Assembly (NCBI GenBank): GCA_018333525.1
Contig: JAGXTF010000004.1
Span: forward strand, 1 to 49,569
Reading direction: 5' to 3'
From: Bacteroidota bacterium
Lineage (GTDB): Bacteria > Bacteroidota > Bacteroidia > NS11-12g > UBA955
DNA length: 49,569 nt
Positions within the stretch are counted from its first letter, which is position 1; each line of letters opens with the position of its first letter. Positions 1-8,156 of the stretch are shown in pieces. The notes under the pieces are model-generated. The model had not been told where the DNA came from. It made no database searches and saw only the letters and a program-made list of their open reading frames with translations. The translations under genes and the position numbers were made by a program.

Positions 1-2
1 AC

Positions 3-623
3 TTCTCTCAGCTCTCAGATTTCAACGAGCAATTGATGGTGAATTTAGAATTGCTTATAGAGCAAACCGGCGCCAGAATAGTTATCATAGATAATTTGAC
101 GTTTCTGCGCACGCAGTCAATGGACACTGCTAAGGAGGCTCTGCCACTGATGCAGAGGCTTAAGGCACTGAAAACAAAGCACGGATTGTCTATGCTGGTG
201 CTTGCTCATACACCGAAAAGATCCTTGTACAATCCGTTGACAAGAAACGATATCGCCGGTAGCAAACACCTGGCAAACTTCGCGGATAGCATTTTCGCCA
301 TCGGTGAAAGTGCCATTGACAAATCTTGTCGCTATATAAAGCAGCTAAAGGCACGGGCAACGGAGATCGTGTTTGATGCTGAGAATGTCTTGGAATGCAG
401 GATTGTCAAGGATTTCAACTTTCTAAAATTTGAATTTACCGGAACGGGTTATGAAAAAGATCACCTCCAATCCGAACCTGAAAAGGAGGAGCTTGAGCAG
501 CGAGTTTTGGAAATTCAGCAGGAAAAACCACACGCATCATTGAGGGAGATCGCCGCTGAATTAGGCACCAATCAGGTTAGGGTTATGCGGATTTTGAAAC
601 GGAACAACATAAAATCAGAATAA
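3..623 (+). CDS. RecA-like (AAA_25/RepA-type) ATPase, 5'-truncated
   Basis: The reading frame is open to the left edge of the window, so the N-terminus and Walker A are missing; 206 residues are visible. The start of the visible part has a Walker B-like strand (RIVIIDNLTFL) followed by a RecA-type core (LVLAHTPKR, then a NDIAGSKHLANFADS segment), as in the AAA_25 / plasmid RepA-RegA ATPases and DnaB-like helicases. The C-terminus ends in a likely helix-turn-helix (SLREIAAELGTNQ to RILKRN), suggesting DNA binding. The next gene is a second HTH-ATPase, 76 bp downstream, with a repeat cluster between them. Such pairs are common on Bacteroidota plasmids and integrative elements. Role in replication or mobilisation is inferred from family and context only. 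Confidence 0.7.
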   Translation, partial: FSQLSDFNEQLMVNLELLIEQTGARIVIIDNLTFLRTQSMDTAKEALPLMQRLKALKTKHGLSMLVLAHTPKRSLYNPLTRNDIAGSKHLANFADSIFAIGESAIDKSCRYIKQLKARATEIVFDAENVLECRIVKDFNFLKFEFTGTGYEKDHLQSEPEKEELEQRVLEIQQEKPHASLREIAAELGTNQVRVMRILKRNNIKSE

Positions 624-634
624 TAAAATGAACC

Positions 635-686
635 GTTACACCCTGTTACAGGTGTTACACCCGTAACAGATGTAACACTTGTAACA
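635..686. repeat. GTTACA/TGTAAC iteron-like cluster
   Basis: Six copies of GTTAC or its complement GTAAC lie within 52 bp, spaced about 8-10 bp (one helical turn). The first three are in GTTACA orientation (635, 645, 654) and the next three in GTAACA orientation (663, 672, 681), so the cluster is an inverted arrangement centred near 661. It lies between two ATPase/HTH genes, directly before the start codon of the second. It could be a replication iteron set or an operator for one of the flanking HTH proteins. Confidence 0.6.
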
Positions 687-699
687 CCAACAACAAAAC

Positions 700-1869
700 A
701 TGAAAAAGCAAGTATATGAATTGAGAATGCAAGGCCTGAGCTTCGGGCAAATTGCCAGGCAACTTGGTATCAGTAAGTCAACGGCTTTTGGGTACTTCAA
801 GGAGTACTGCCTTACAGTGAAAAGTCAAGAGTCGAAACCCGTTCAGAACAGTTCTGGACTGGATTTGAACGTTCGTGCAGAACGTACAGAACATCCCCCG
901 ATAGTAAAAAAGCTTATCGAAATCAAAGGGCCAACGTTGAAGGAAATACTCGCCGACGATTTGGTTAAGGTGGAGTTCGACAGCCTGGATTTTTCCGGCA
1001 AGTTTTTAGAGTTGATCGGCAAACCATCTCGAATTTTCTCCGGGATTATTTGGGGGCTGCCTAAAGGTGGCAAGAGCAACCTGTCAATTCGCTTCGCCGA
1101 CTATTTACAAGAGTATTTCGGTGATGTGGTTTACATCGCAGCGGAAGAGGGTGTCAGTGCTTCTCTAAAAGAAAAGTTCATCCAGATCAAAGGCGGCGGT
1201 GTAACGGTGGTTGAATGCCGTAACAGGGAGGAAATCAGGGAATATCTCAAGAGCAAATCGTTCCAGTTCGTTTTTATCGACAGCATAAATGTTGCAGGGA
1301 TTGACAATGAATATCTGGAACTGATCAAGGCTGAGAACACAAAGAAATCCTTTATCTCTATTGTGCAAGCCACCAAATCAGGCAACTTTAAGGGGGATCA
1401 GGGGTTGACCCACAACTGTGACTTTGTGATAAAGGTCGTTGGCGGTATAGCCCATCACCACGGCAGATTTGGGCCAAGCTCCGAGATCAATATCTTCGAA
1501 GGGGAGCTTTACACAAAAAACGAAGCCAAGCGCACAACAATAGCGAAGAAGTTAACATCCAAAGGCTCCAAAGAAACTGAACCAGAAAAACCGTCAATTA
1601 TACCCGTCCTCCCAGCGGAAAAGAAGCCGGTGGTTCCTGAAATCAACTTCAACATTCCATTGTTTATTGAAACGCCGGAGGAGAGGGCAAGAAGGATTGA
1701 AAATACCAGGCTTAGGCTGCTGAAAGAAGAAGCTGAACGCAAGCGTCGTGAAGAGGAACAAAGGATGGCCAATCAAGAAGCGCTAAAGGTTGGATTAAAG
1801 GTAGTAGCAGGGATTGCCATCTTCAGCGGTTTGGTCTCGCTATTTGAAAAAAAGCCGCCTAAGAAATAA
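700..1869 (+). CDS. HTH-RecA-like ATPase with C-terminal hydrophobic segment
   Basis: 389 residues. Residues 1-36 form a resolvase/Hin-type HTH (GLSFGQIARQLGISKSTA). Residues 115-260 are a RecA/RadA-like P-loop domain with Walker A GLPKGGKS (119-126) and Walker B FQFVFIDS. Residues 315-365 are charged and likely coiled coil (EERARR, AERKRREEEQR). A hydrophobic helix (VGLKVVAGIAIFSGLVSLF) lies near the end, so the protein may touch the membrane. The repeat cluster at 635-686 lies just upstream and is the obvious candidate for its binding site. Family and neighbour suggest a replication or partition ATPase of a mobile element. The exact function is not recognised. Confidence 0.65.
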   Translation: MKKQVYELRMQGLSFGQIARQLGISKSTAFGYFKEYCLTVKSQESKPVQNSSGLDLNVRAERTEHPPIVKKLIEIKGPTLKEILADDLVKVEFDSLDFSGKFLELIGKPSRIFSGIIWGLPKGGKSNLSIRFADYLQEYFGDVVYIAAEEGVSASLKEKFIQIKGGGVTVVECRNREEIREYLKSKSFQFVFIDSINVAGIDNEYLELIKAENTKKSFISIVQATKSGNFKGDQGLTHNCDFVIKVVGGIAHHHGRFGPSSEINIFEGELYTKNEAKRTTIAKKLTSKGSKETEPEKPSIIPVLPAEKKPVVPEINFNIPLFIETPEERARRIENTRLRLLKEEAERKRREEEQRMANQEALKVGLKVVAGIAIFSGLVSLFEKKPPKK

Positions 1870-2454
1870 AGCGGCATTAGCTACTACAGGTTTCGCGCTT
1901 ATACTCATCCATATCTAGATAACACAAAGCTGGAGCGGCAATATACGTCCGAGATTTTGTTCGAGGAGATGAGTAACAAAGTTGCTCGAAAACGTGATAA
2001 TCAGAGCCTGTGGAAGTAAGTATTTCACACCTTGTAATGAATACTCCTGAATACAAGGATGTTTTCATTGGATACTTGGCTGGTCTGCCAAACTGCGAGA
2101 TTTTCGAGCCCCGTTGAGAAGATAGGGTAGGCATCTTCGCGTATTCGGATAATTTTTATGTACAAGAACGACAACCTGATAATCCGTTTTCACTTTTTGG
2201 CACTGAAATCTGAGAAATTCTTCAGGGTTGGTCAAGTCAATAATCCGAGTATCAGATTTATATGTATCACTTTAATATAATGTTTATATCAACCGCGTTG
2301 TACGGCTTGAGTTTCTCCAATTGATATACTTACAAAGGCCGAGAGCCTCATATCTGCAATATTTTGAATTATAGTCATTTACAGTGAATAGAGGTAGCTC
2401 GATCCTGATTTGCGGAAATATCAAGTGTAAGGAAGCAAGGTATTCTGCGACTTT
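1870..2454. other. Gap with possible decayed coding sequence
   Basis: No intact gene is seen. The frame of the upstream ATPase stays open for about 50 codons past its stop. Further short + strand stretches with gene-like composition follow in shifting frames, for example one ending GLPNCEIFEPR near 2115 and one with FAYSDNFYVQERQPDNPF near 2140-2200. This is what a gene broken by several frameshifts would look like, but the pieces are short and no family is recognised. From about 2285 to 2454 nothing is seen except the upstream region of the next gene. Confidence 0.3.
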
Positions 2455-2958
2455 ATGGCTATAAACCGTATGAAATGGTCGAAATTGAGTAATGCAAGGA
2501 AATTCGCTATCACACTTATAACAATGGTTATAACAGGCGCTGCTGTAGGACTATATTTATACAATATGCCAGCACGGGATGTCGTAAATACAAGTGCTGA
2601 TTTATCAATCAAGGCTGGAGACCTTGTAAGTGAATTCTTGAAGGACGCAACAGCGTCCAACGAAAAGTACTTGGCGGAAGATGGTGATAGCAAAATAGTC
2701 CAGATTTCGGGAAGCGTTTATGAGATTTCGGAGGATATGGAAGGCATGAAGGTAGTTGTACTCAAAGAGAAAAACGACAAAGCCGGTGTGTCCTGTACTT
2801 TTACAAAAGCCACAAATTCAGAAATAGTCGGATTGCATATTGGCCAGATCGTAACAATCAAAGGCGTAATCCGTGCCGGTGCCAATTTCGACGCCGATCT
2901 TGAAATGTATGAGAATGTGATCCTTGAAAAGTGTAACATAATTAAAATCAATAAATGA
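2455..2958 (+). CDS. Membrane-anchored OB-fold (tRNA_anti-like) protein
   Basis: 167 residues. A signal-anchor helix (FAITLITMVITGAAVGLYLY, residues 17-36) is followed by a periplasmic domain with the pattern of tRNA_anti-like OB-fold proteins of Bacteroidota: V-I-SGSVYEISEDMEG, then VSCTF, GQIVTIKGVI and DADLEMYENVILEKC. In this family the OB fold is assumed to bind a ligand outside the cytoplasm; no enzymatic role is known. The start at 2455 follows AAGGAAGCAAGG; an alternative ATG lies at 2470. The stop overlaps the yceI-like start by 4 bp (ATGA), so the two are probably co-translated. Confidence 0.7.
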   Translation: MAINRMKWSKLSNARKFAITLITMVITGAAVGLYLYNMPARDVVNTSADLSIKAGDLVSEFLKDATASNEKYLAEDGDSKIVQISGSVYEISEDMEGMKVVVLKEKNDKAGVSCTFTKATNSEIVGLHIGQIVTIKGVIRAGANFDADLEMYENVILEKCNIIKINK

Positions 2959-3512
2959 AAAATGGTATTCTTAGCCTCTCACTACTGCTCCTTTCTGGGG
3001 TATTTGTTTCCTTCACCTCGGTTCAGGACAAACGAACAAGCACAAAAAATCACGTTTACTTTTTTTCGCACACGGATCTTGAAGATATAACAGCAAACAA
3101 CTATAAAGCGGTAAGCACTCTGGATACTAAAACCGGGGAAATGGTTTATTCAATTCCAATGCAAAGTTTTGAATTTAAGAAAGCTTTGATGCAGAAGCAC
3201 TTCAATTCCAAAGGATTTCTGGACACCAAAACATATCCCAAGGCCAAGTTTGTAGGTAAGATCAATAACCTTGGTAGTGTAGACTTTACAAAGGATGGCA
3301 TATATCAGGGTTCCGTCACTGGCATAATGACAATTAAGGGAATTAGTAAGAGCGTGACAGAATCTGGCAGCATCGAAGTAAAAGGAAATTCAATTAACGT
3401 AAAAAGCAAATTCAAACTCATACTCGCCGACTACGGAATTACTTTCAGCAAAGGAAAACCTTCTACAAATGTTGCGAAAACTGTCGATGTGAGCGTTATT
3501 TCTGAATACTGA
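2955..3512 (+). CDS. YceI-family periplasmic protein
   Basis: 185 residues with an N-terminal signal peptide (ILSLSLLLLSGVFVSF). The mature part has the YceI signature: a conserved FNSKGFLDTKTYPKAKF segment, then G-V-GIMTIKGISK and a final strand (VDVSVISEY). YceI proteins are lipocalin-like beta barrels that bind isoprenoid or other lipophilic molecules in the periplasm. In Bacteroidota they often sit beside cytochromes and electron-transfer genes. It overlaps the OB-fold gene upstream by 4 bp and is 2 bp from the thioredoxin-like gene downstream, so the three probably form an operon. The actual ligand cannot be read from the sequence. Confidence 0.8.
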   Translation: MKNGILSLSLLLLSGVFVSFTSVQDKRTSTKNHVYFFSHTDLEDITANNYKAVSTLDTKTGEMVYSIPMQSFEFKKALMQKHFNSKGFLDTKTYPKAKFVGKINNLGSVDFTKDGIYQGSVTGIMTIKGISKSVTESGSIEVKGNSINVKSKFKLILADYGITFSKGKPSTNVAKTVDVSVISEY

Positions 3513-3514
3513 TC

Positions 3515-4186
3515 ATGATGAACACCGCGAATCCGGTAAAAATTAATGGGCCCATTTTTGACTATATGTCATTTCTGGCTTATATGAACGAATTAGCTGA
3601 ACAACGGCAAACATCGGGCAAGGTGAAAAGTGCCTCGCGTGTCGAATTCACAATACTGAATAATTCGAGATTAAGGAGAATTGATCAACACATACATATA
3701 TCTGATGAGCTTATGAATGAAGTTATTGCAATTGATCGCCCTCAGAAATGGTATGTGATCACAGAATCCTGGTGCGGGGATAGTGCGCAGGTTATGCCCG
3801 TGATTGGAAAGCTATCGTTGTACAATTTTGCCATGATTGAACTCCGTATAATATTACGGGACGAAAATCCGGAATGGATGAATTTCTACCATACCAAAGG
3901 AGCCCTTTCCATACCAAAGTTGGTCATAAGAGATTCTGATGAAAACGATATCGCTTCCTGGGGCCCGAGGCCAATACCGGCACAAAATATCATGGAGGAT
4001 TGGAAAGCTCAAGCAGGTAAAAGGAGTCATGATGAATTTGAAATTGAGCTGCACACATGGTATGCTCACGATAAAACAATAACGGTCCAAATGGAGCTCT
4101 TAAAAACCATAACATCCCTCTCGCTGCCAAGGGAAAAAGGGCAAAATGGAATGTTAACCAACAGCGCAAGAACCTTCCGCGCTTAA
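3515..4186 (+). CDS. Thioredoxin-family protein (Thioredoxin_9 type)
   Basis: 223 residues, no signal peptide, so probably cytoplasmic. The motif VITESWCGDSAQVMPV (about residues 86-101) is the hallmark of the Thioredoxin_9 group. It has one Cys followed by GDS instead of CxxC, which fits a monothiol role rather than dithiol oxidoreduction. A later SIPKLVIRD carries the cis-Pro loop of thioredoxin folds. The N-terminal 80 residues are helical, as in other members. It follows yceI by 2 bp. Two adjacent ATGs make the start ambiguous by one codon. Confidence 0.75.
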   Translation: MMNTANPVKINGPIFDYMSFLAYMNELAEQRQTSGKVKSASRVEFTILNNSRLRRIDQHIHISDELMNEVIAIDRPQKWYVITESWCGDSAQVMPVIGKLSLYNFAMIELRIILRDENPEWMNFYHTKGALSIPKLVIRDSDENDIASWGPRPIPAQNIMEDWKAQAGKRSHDEFEIELHTWYAHDKTITVQMELLKTITSLSLPREKGQNGMLTNSARTFRA

Positions 4187-4202
4187 GCTAAATCAGAGAT
4201 CA

Positions 4203-4715
4203 ATGAAAGCATTTACAACAACCTTCCTCGCTTTGTTTCTATCCTCCTATTCGCATCCAAAAAAAATCGACAATAGTCCTGTGCTTTTCAAAGTCACTCG
4301 AAGTAAGGACAAGAACCAGATCACGTATTCGGTTAACCAAGACGTAGCAGGAAACTTACAAATAGCAAATCCAATTGACATTTACTGGATAAAATATGAA
4401 AATGGCCCGAAACGGGAACCATTAACTTGGATACAGGAAAAATACGCATATGGATTAACCTTTTCAAAAAAAGAAAAAGACATTGCAAAATTTAAATTTG
4501 TGTCCTATTCAAAGCGTGAACTCACATTAAAAAAAATCAATACATCGGAATTCAAAATATTATGTCAAATTAATGGTACGATCGCTGAATTGAATAAAGT
4601 TTATGTTAAAATAAACGGAGGCACATTTTGGGTGCCGAAAGTCGAATATGTGGAGCTTAATGGATTAAGATTTTCGGACAAGGCGCCTGTTTCTGAAAAA
4701 ATAATACCAGATTAA
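4203..4715 (+). CDS. Secreted DUF4833-like protein
   Basis: 170 residues with a short signal peptide (TTTFLALFLSSYS). The mature part shows VLFKVTRSKDKNQITYSVN, PIDIYWIKYENG, PLTWIQEKYAYGL and a C-terminal FWVPKVEYVELNG. I associate this pattern with the DUF4833 family of Bacteroidota exported proteins; this is from memory and unverified. No catalytic motif is visible. It lies 16 bp after the thioredoxin-like gene and 1 bp before a small membrane protein, probably in the same operon. Confidence 0.6.
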   Translation: MKAFTTTFLALFLSSYSHPKKIDNSPVLFKVTRSKDKNQITYSVNQDVAGNLQIANPIDIYWIKYENGPKREPLTWIQEKYAYGLTFSKKEKDIAKFKFVSYSKRELTLKKINTSEFKILCQINGTIAELNKVYVKINGGTFWVPKVEYVELNGLRFSDKAPVSEKIIPD

Positions 4716-4716
4716 A

Positions 4717-5112
4717 ATGGAAGCATGGCATTTAAATCTTTCCATGATTCCAGGCATTGCGGTAATTCTGTCAAGCACTAACCGCATGGTTCTGGGCTTA
4801 ACAGACGAGATTAACAATCGGCTATTGTCAAGACCAGATGCGTACTATTTGGTGCTCCCAAAAAAGATACAACAATTAAAAAGGCTAAGCATCTCTATTG
4901 CTCTAATGTACATATCTATTGTTCTAATACTAACCCATACTCTTTTATTGGGAATGGATATTATTGCAATTGAGCATACCGACTTGTTAATCTATTGTGC
5001 CATTTCGATCTTCTTCCTTGGAGTATATTATCAATTGGTGTTTGCTATCAAGGCATATTCAATTCGACAAGAACAATTTCGCGAATTTATTAAACCAAAT
5101 GAGAGGATATAA
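4717..5112 (+). CDS. Small membrane protein, DUF2721-like
   Basis: 131 residues with two or three membrane helices (about 7-23, 54-77 and 89-111). The N-terminal pattern PGIAVILSSTNRMVLGL followed by a cytoplasmic loop of the RLLSRPDAYYL type resembles DUF2721 membrane proteins, whose function is unknown. It starts 1 bp after the previous stop and overlaps the next gene by 14 bp, so it is translationally embedded in the operon. Confidence 0.6.
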   Translation: MEAWHLNLSMIPGIAVILSSTNRMVLGLTDEINNRLLSRPDAYYLVLPKKIQQLKRLSISIALMYISIVLILTHTLLLGMDIIAIEHTDLLIYCAISIFFLGVYYQLVFAIKAYSIRQEQFREFIKPNERI

Positions 5113-5704
5113 TTCAGACTCAAAATCAATTGGTATAGCAATAGCATGGCCGGAAACTCTTTGCAAACAGGCAGGATCATGGTATGATTCTGCCCTAAAA
5201 ACATTGGGAATTAATAAAAATAATTATTATAGAGTTGGTCATGCGGCAGTGATACTCGTTGATCCTGTGAACGGAGAGTGCCGGTATTTTGATTTTGGAA
5301 GATACCATGCACCTGCCGGGTTTGGTAGGGTCAGAAGTGCGGATACGGATACAGACCTTAGAATCAGAACCAAGGCAGAAATTGATGAAAAAATGGGGTA
5401 CGTACTAAATTTACAGGCCATACTCAAGGAACTTGAAGGGAATCTATCATGTCATGGAAATGGCACTCCTATTGGGGCACAAACGACCATTCGGTTTCAA
5501 GCGGCCATGAGGAGAGCACTGAAAATGCAAGCGCATGGTTTTATCAAATATGGCCCATTTACAATCAGGGGTACCAATTGTTCCCGATTTGTTCGATCTG
5601 TCCTGGTAGCAGGGATGTTCTCCGGTTTGACAAAATTGAAGCTCAGATTTCCCTGGACACTTAGTCCCTTGCCAATTTACAACGTTAAATGCCTTAGAAA
5701 GTAA
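5099..5704 (+). CDS. Conserved protein, possibly permuted NlpC/papain-like (DUF6695-like)
   Basis: 201 residues from the ATG at 5099, chosen because the frame upstream lies inside the previous gene. Conserved-looking blocks are SIGIAIAWPET, YYRVGHAAVILVD, CRYFDFGRYHAPAGFGRVRS and FTIRGTNCSRFVRSVL. A GHAA histidine in a strand followed far downstream by an NCSRFV cysteine on a helix is the order seen in circularly permuted papain-fold (YiiX/LRAT-like) hydrolases. That fold is my inference, not a confirmed hit. There is no signal peptide. The following small gene may be its partner. Confidence 0.5.
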   Translation: MRGYNSDSKSIGIAIAWPETLCKQAGSWYDSALKTLGINKNNYYRVGHAAVILVDPVNGECRYFDFGRYHAPAGFGRVRSADTDTDLRIRTKAEIDEKMGYVLNLQAILKELEGNLSCHGNGTPIGAQTTIRFQAAMRRALKMQAHGFIKYGPFTIRGTNCSRFVRSVLVAGMFSGLTKLKLRFPWTLSPLPIYNVKCLRK

Positions 5705-5718
5705 AAAAATACAGTAAA

Positions 5719-6015
5719 ATGAACCGAACATTACCTGCTCCAGATTACCCGGATAGTATTCCCTCAAATTCCCAATGGCTTTCTGGCGAGGGTGCGGGTT
5801 CCTGGTTTCACATTGAAAAATCGAATGAACTGTTCAGAATTGCAAGGTACGGACCAGCGGGTAACCTTGAGTGTTCCGGGCTTTTTTATCATCAATCAGA
5901 ATATAATTTCAATACATCCGAAACCTATAGGTTAATTTACCCATGTCATTGTAAATTTGTCAATGTCATTCAGTCGGACACAATCTTTACATTTTACCAG
6001 GTCTCAATGTTGTAA
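5719..6015 (+). CDS. Small conserved protein of unknown function
   Basis: 98 residues, soluble, no signal peptide. It has an aromatic-rich beta pattern (SQWLSGEGAGSWFHIE, FRIARYGPAGNLECSGLF, YRLIYPCHCKFVNVIQ) and cysteines at C-x-C spacing (PCHC). No family is recognised with confidence. It follows the possible papain-like gene by 14 bp, so the two are probably co-expressed. Confidence 0.55.
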   Translation: MNRTLPAPDYPDSIPSNSQWLSGEGAGSWFHIEKSNELFRIARYGPAGNLECSGLFYHQSEYNFNTSETYRLIYPCHCKFVNVIQSDTIFTFYQVSML

Positions 6016-6021
6016 ACGAGT

Positions 6022-6630
6022 ATGAAATTCAAAAAAAACGCAGCAAACCTGATCGCAATTATCTTCATGCAAATGACGACCCAAAGCTTGTTCGGCCAAT
6101 ATGTTGAAAACTACAAGCTTTCGCAACATCGCGGTACTGTTGTTCTTAATTGGACGATTACTACGGGTAATGTTTGCGACGGTGTTGATATAGAGAGGTC
6201 TTCCGATTCCATTCATTTTCAGGTAATTGGTTCAATACCTGGAGTTTGTGGCAGCGCTTCTGAACCGCGTAATTATACCTTTGTGGATACAGCGAAGAAC
6301 CTTGTTAGGAAATACTACTACAGGTTAAATCTTCGCTCTCTAGGCTTGACGGAGATCATTTCAATCTACATTCCTGCACCTTCAGATGGTTGGGTCACCG
6401 TATTCCCCAATCCTGCGCAAGGCCTTGTCTGGTTACGTCTGAATGATAGAAGTTACCGGGATAGCATAACCCTGGTTTTGTATTCTGTACATTCCGGAAT
6501 GAGCCATCAAATGCGATTATTTCTTTCTGAAGAAATCCGGATTCCATTATTGCTGGAACCCGGAATCTACTTTTACACCATCAGGTTAGACCTGGGGATT
6601 TCGAAATCCGGACTTCTTGCGATCTACTGA
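6022..6630 (+). CDS. Secreted T9SS-sorted protein
   Basis: 202 residues. It has an N-terminal signal peptide (ANLIAIIFMQMTTQSLFGQ), then a beta-rich region with GTVVLNWTITTGN and VDIERSSDSIHF, a fibronectin-like pattern common in front of sorting domains. The last 75 residues begin VTVFPNPAQGLVWL and end with a strand pair (PGIYFYTIRL), as in type IX secretion C-terminal signals. It should be exported and attached to the outer surface. There is no enzyme domain. Confidence 0.7.
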   Translation: MKFKKNAANLIAIIFMQMTTQSLFGQYVENYKLSQHRGTVVLNWTITTGNVCDGVDIERSSDSIHFQVIGSIPGVCGSASEPRNYTFVDTAKNLVRKYYYRLNLRSLGLTEIISIYIPAPSDGWVTVFPNPAQGLVWLRLNDRSYRDSITLVLYSVHSGMSHQMRLFLSEEIRIPLLLEPGIYFYTIRLDLGISKSGLLAIY

Positions 6631-6717
6631 ATTTTGGAATTCGGCTGGTTTTGTAAGTTTTCGCTGTATCCGGCGACATCATTGGAGATACAGCATCAAA
6701 TTAAACATTGTTCAGTC

Positions 6718-7236
6718 ATGAGTAAAACACACTTAAAGGTATTTATCAATCCCCGAAGTGGTACGCAACCACAAAACTCCGGCATTAGGGTGAAATTCAC
6801 AATAGGTGCCATTCTTCTAATCCTTGGAGTTATGTTTCTCTCACTGAATGCTTTCAACAGCCAAAGCGAATCCGATGTTAACCCCGCCCAGGGCATCCAA
6901 TTCAGGCATATTGGCATAGAAGAAGCCCTCAAATTGGCAAAATACGAGAAGAAGATCATTTTTGTGGATGCCTATGCAGACTGGTGCGGACCATGTAAGC
7001 GTCTTGCCAGGACAACATTCATGGATACAGGTGTGGCCTCACTTTTTAACAACACGTTCGTAAATGTAAAAATGAACGTTGACCAGTCTTGGGGCAAGTC
7101 ATTTTCACATTCGTATGGCATTCAGTCTCTACCAACGCTGCTCTTCATTGATACCTCTGGGAATGTATTGCAAAGGACAGTGGGGACGATAGATGCGGAA
7201 AGGCTGGTATCTTTGGCAATGTCCTTAAAAAAGTGA
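6718..7236 (+). CDS. Membrane-anchored thioredoxin-like protein (DsbD-gamma type)
   Basis: 172 residues from the ATG at 6718; the frame is open further upstream but without a better start. A membrane anchor (VKFTIGAILLILGVMFLSL) precedes a periplasmic thioredoxin domain with YADWCGPCKRLAR, the classical CGPC redox centre, and a cis-Pro loop QSLPTLLFID. This resembles the C-terminal domain of DsbD and the Thioredoxin_7 group, which reduce periplasmic disulfides. It is 6 bp upstream of the ECF sigma factor gene. Confidence 0.8.
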   Translation: MSKTHLKVFINPRSGTQPQNSGIRVKFTIGAILLILGVMFLSLNAFNSQSESDVNPAQGIQFRHIGIEEALKLAKYEKKIIFVDAYADWCGPCKRLARTTFMDTGVASLFNNTFVNVKMNVDQSWGKSFSHSYGIQSLPTLLFIDTSGNVLQRTVGTIDAERLVSLAMSLKK

Positions 7237-7242
7237 CAAGGA

Positions 7243-7824
7243 ATGGTAAAAGCAGAAAACACGGCTCAAAACATTGAGAATATACAGATTACGGATTGGG
7301 TCAAAACCTATACAAAGCCTCTTTTGGCATATACAATGACAAAAATATCCCACAGGGAAACAGCTGAAGACATTGTTCAACTTGTTTTTGAAAATGCCCT
7401 TGTGGCATCTCGAAAACAAAAGGAAATTAGTTCGGTCAAGGGATGGTTGTTCTCCATATTGAAAAACAAGATCGCAGATCATTTTCGCGACCAATACCGA
7501 CATCCGAGTCACCAAAGCCTGGAGGAATTGAATGAGACTGGCGATTTTTTTGATGGAAATGGGAACTGGAAACCAGAGAGCCGACCCGGGCAAACAGATA
7601 CAGGGCATTTACTTGATGACCCTGAATTTACCAATATCTTGCAAAGATGTATCAATGCGTTGCCACCTCGAATGAATGCAGTAGTCCAGTTAAAGTATAT
7701 TGACGATAGGGAAAGTACACTGATTATAGATGAGTTGGGTTTATCGGCCAATAATTTCTGGCAGCTTATGCATCGCGCAAAATTGCAATTAAGGCAATGT
7801 ATTGAAAAACATTGGTTTAAATAA
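7243..7824 (+). CDS. ECF-type RNA polymerase sigma factor
   Basis: 193 residues. Region 2 is visible in ETAEDIVQLVFENAL and SVKGWLFSILKNKIADHFR. Region 4 is in NALPPRMNAVVQLKY and GLSANNFWQLMHRAKLQLRQCI. The linker between them is unusually long and acidic/polar (EELNETGDFFDGNGNWKPES). ECF factors direct polymerase to stress or surface-related promoters and are held inactive by an anti-sigma factor. The next gene, overlapping or 7 bp downstream depending on its start, encodes a small Cys-containing protein of that type. Confidence 0.85.
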   Translation: MVKAENTAQNIENIQITDWVKTYTKPLLAYTMTKISHRETAEDIVQLVFENALVASRKQKEISSVKGWLFSILKNKIADHFRDQYRHPSHQSLEELNETGDFFDGNGNWKPESRPGQTDTGHLLDDPEFTNILQRCINALPPRMNAVVQLKYIDDRESTLIIDELGLSANNFWQLMHRAKLQLRQCIEKHWFK

Positions 7825-7831
7825 TAATTAT

Positions 7832-8116
7832 ATGAGGAAAATCAAGAACAAACTCATGTTGTCCTGTAAGGAAGCAGCAGCGTTAATCGAAAAAAAGCAA
7901 CATTTCGGATTAACCCTCAGGGAAAAGGTTGATCTTACACTACATAAGATGGCATGTAGCGCGTGTCGCATGTACGAAAAGCAGAATAATGCGCTGGACA
8001 AGAAATTGAAAGAAGCCAATGATATTGACTTTGCTCATTCCAACCTCATCGATACACAGGATTTTGAACAACGGATTTTGACAGAACTTTATACCAAAAC
8101 GGACAAGAATCTGTAA
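7832..8116 (+). CDS. Small putative anti-sigma factor (zf-HC2-like)
   Basis: 94 residues from the ATG at 7832. It contains LSCKEAAALIEKK and, about 30 residues on, HKMACSACRMYEKQ. This is the C...HxxxCxxC arrangement of the zinc-binding anti-sigma domain (ZAS / zf-HC2). No membrane helix follows, so it would be a soluble cytoplasmic anti-sigma factor. Position directly after the ECF sigma gene supports the role. Zinc binding is inferred from the residue pattern. Confidence 0.75.
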   Translation: MRKIKNKLMLSCKEAAALIEKKQHFGLTLREKVDLTLHKMACSACRMYEKQNNALDKKLKEANDIDFAHSNLIDTQDFEQRILTELYTKTDKNL

Positions 8117-8156
8117 GGAACCACCACAAAATGCGACTTCACTGTAAAATCAAACA

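Noticed and set aside
1877-2134. 85-codon minus-strand open frame
   Set aside because: No family resemblance or good start; the opposite strand looks more gene-like in pieces.
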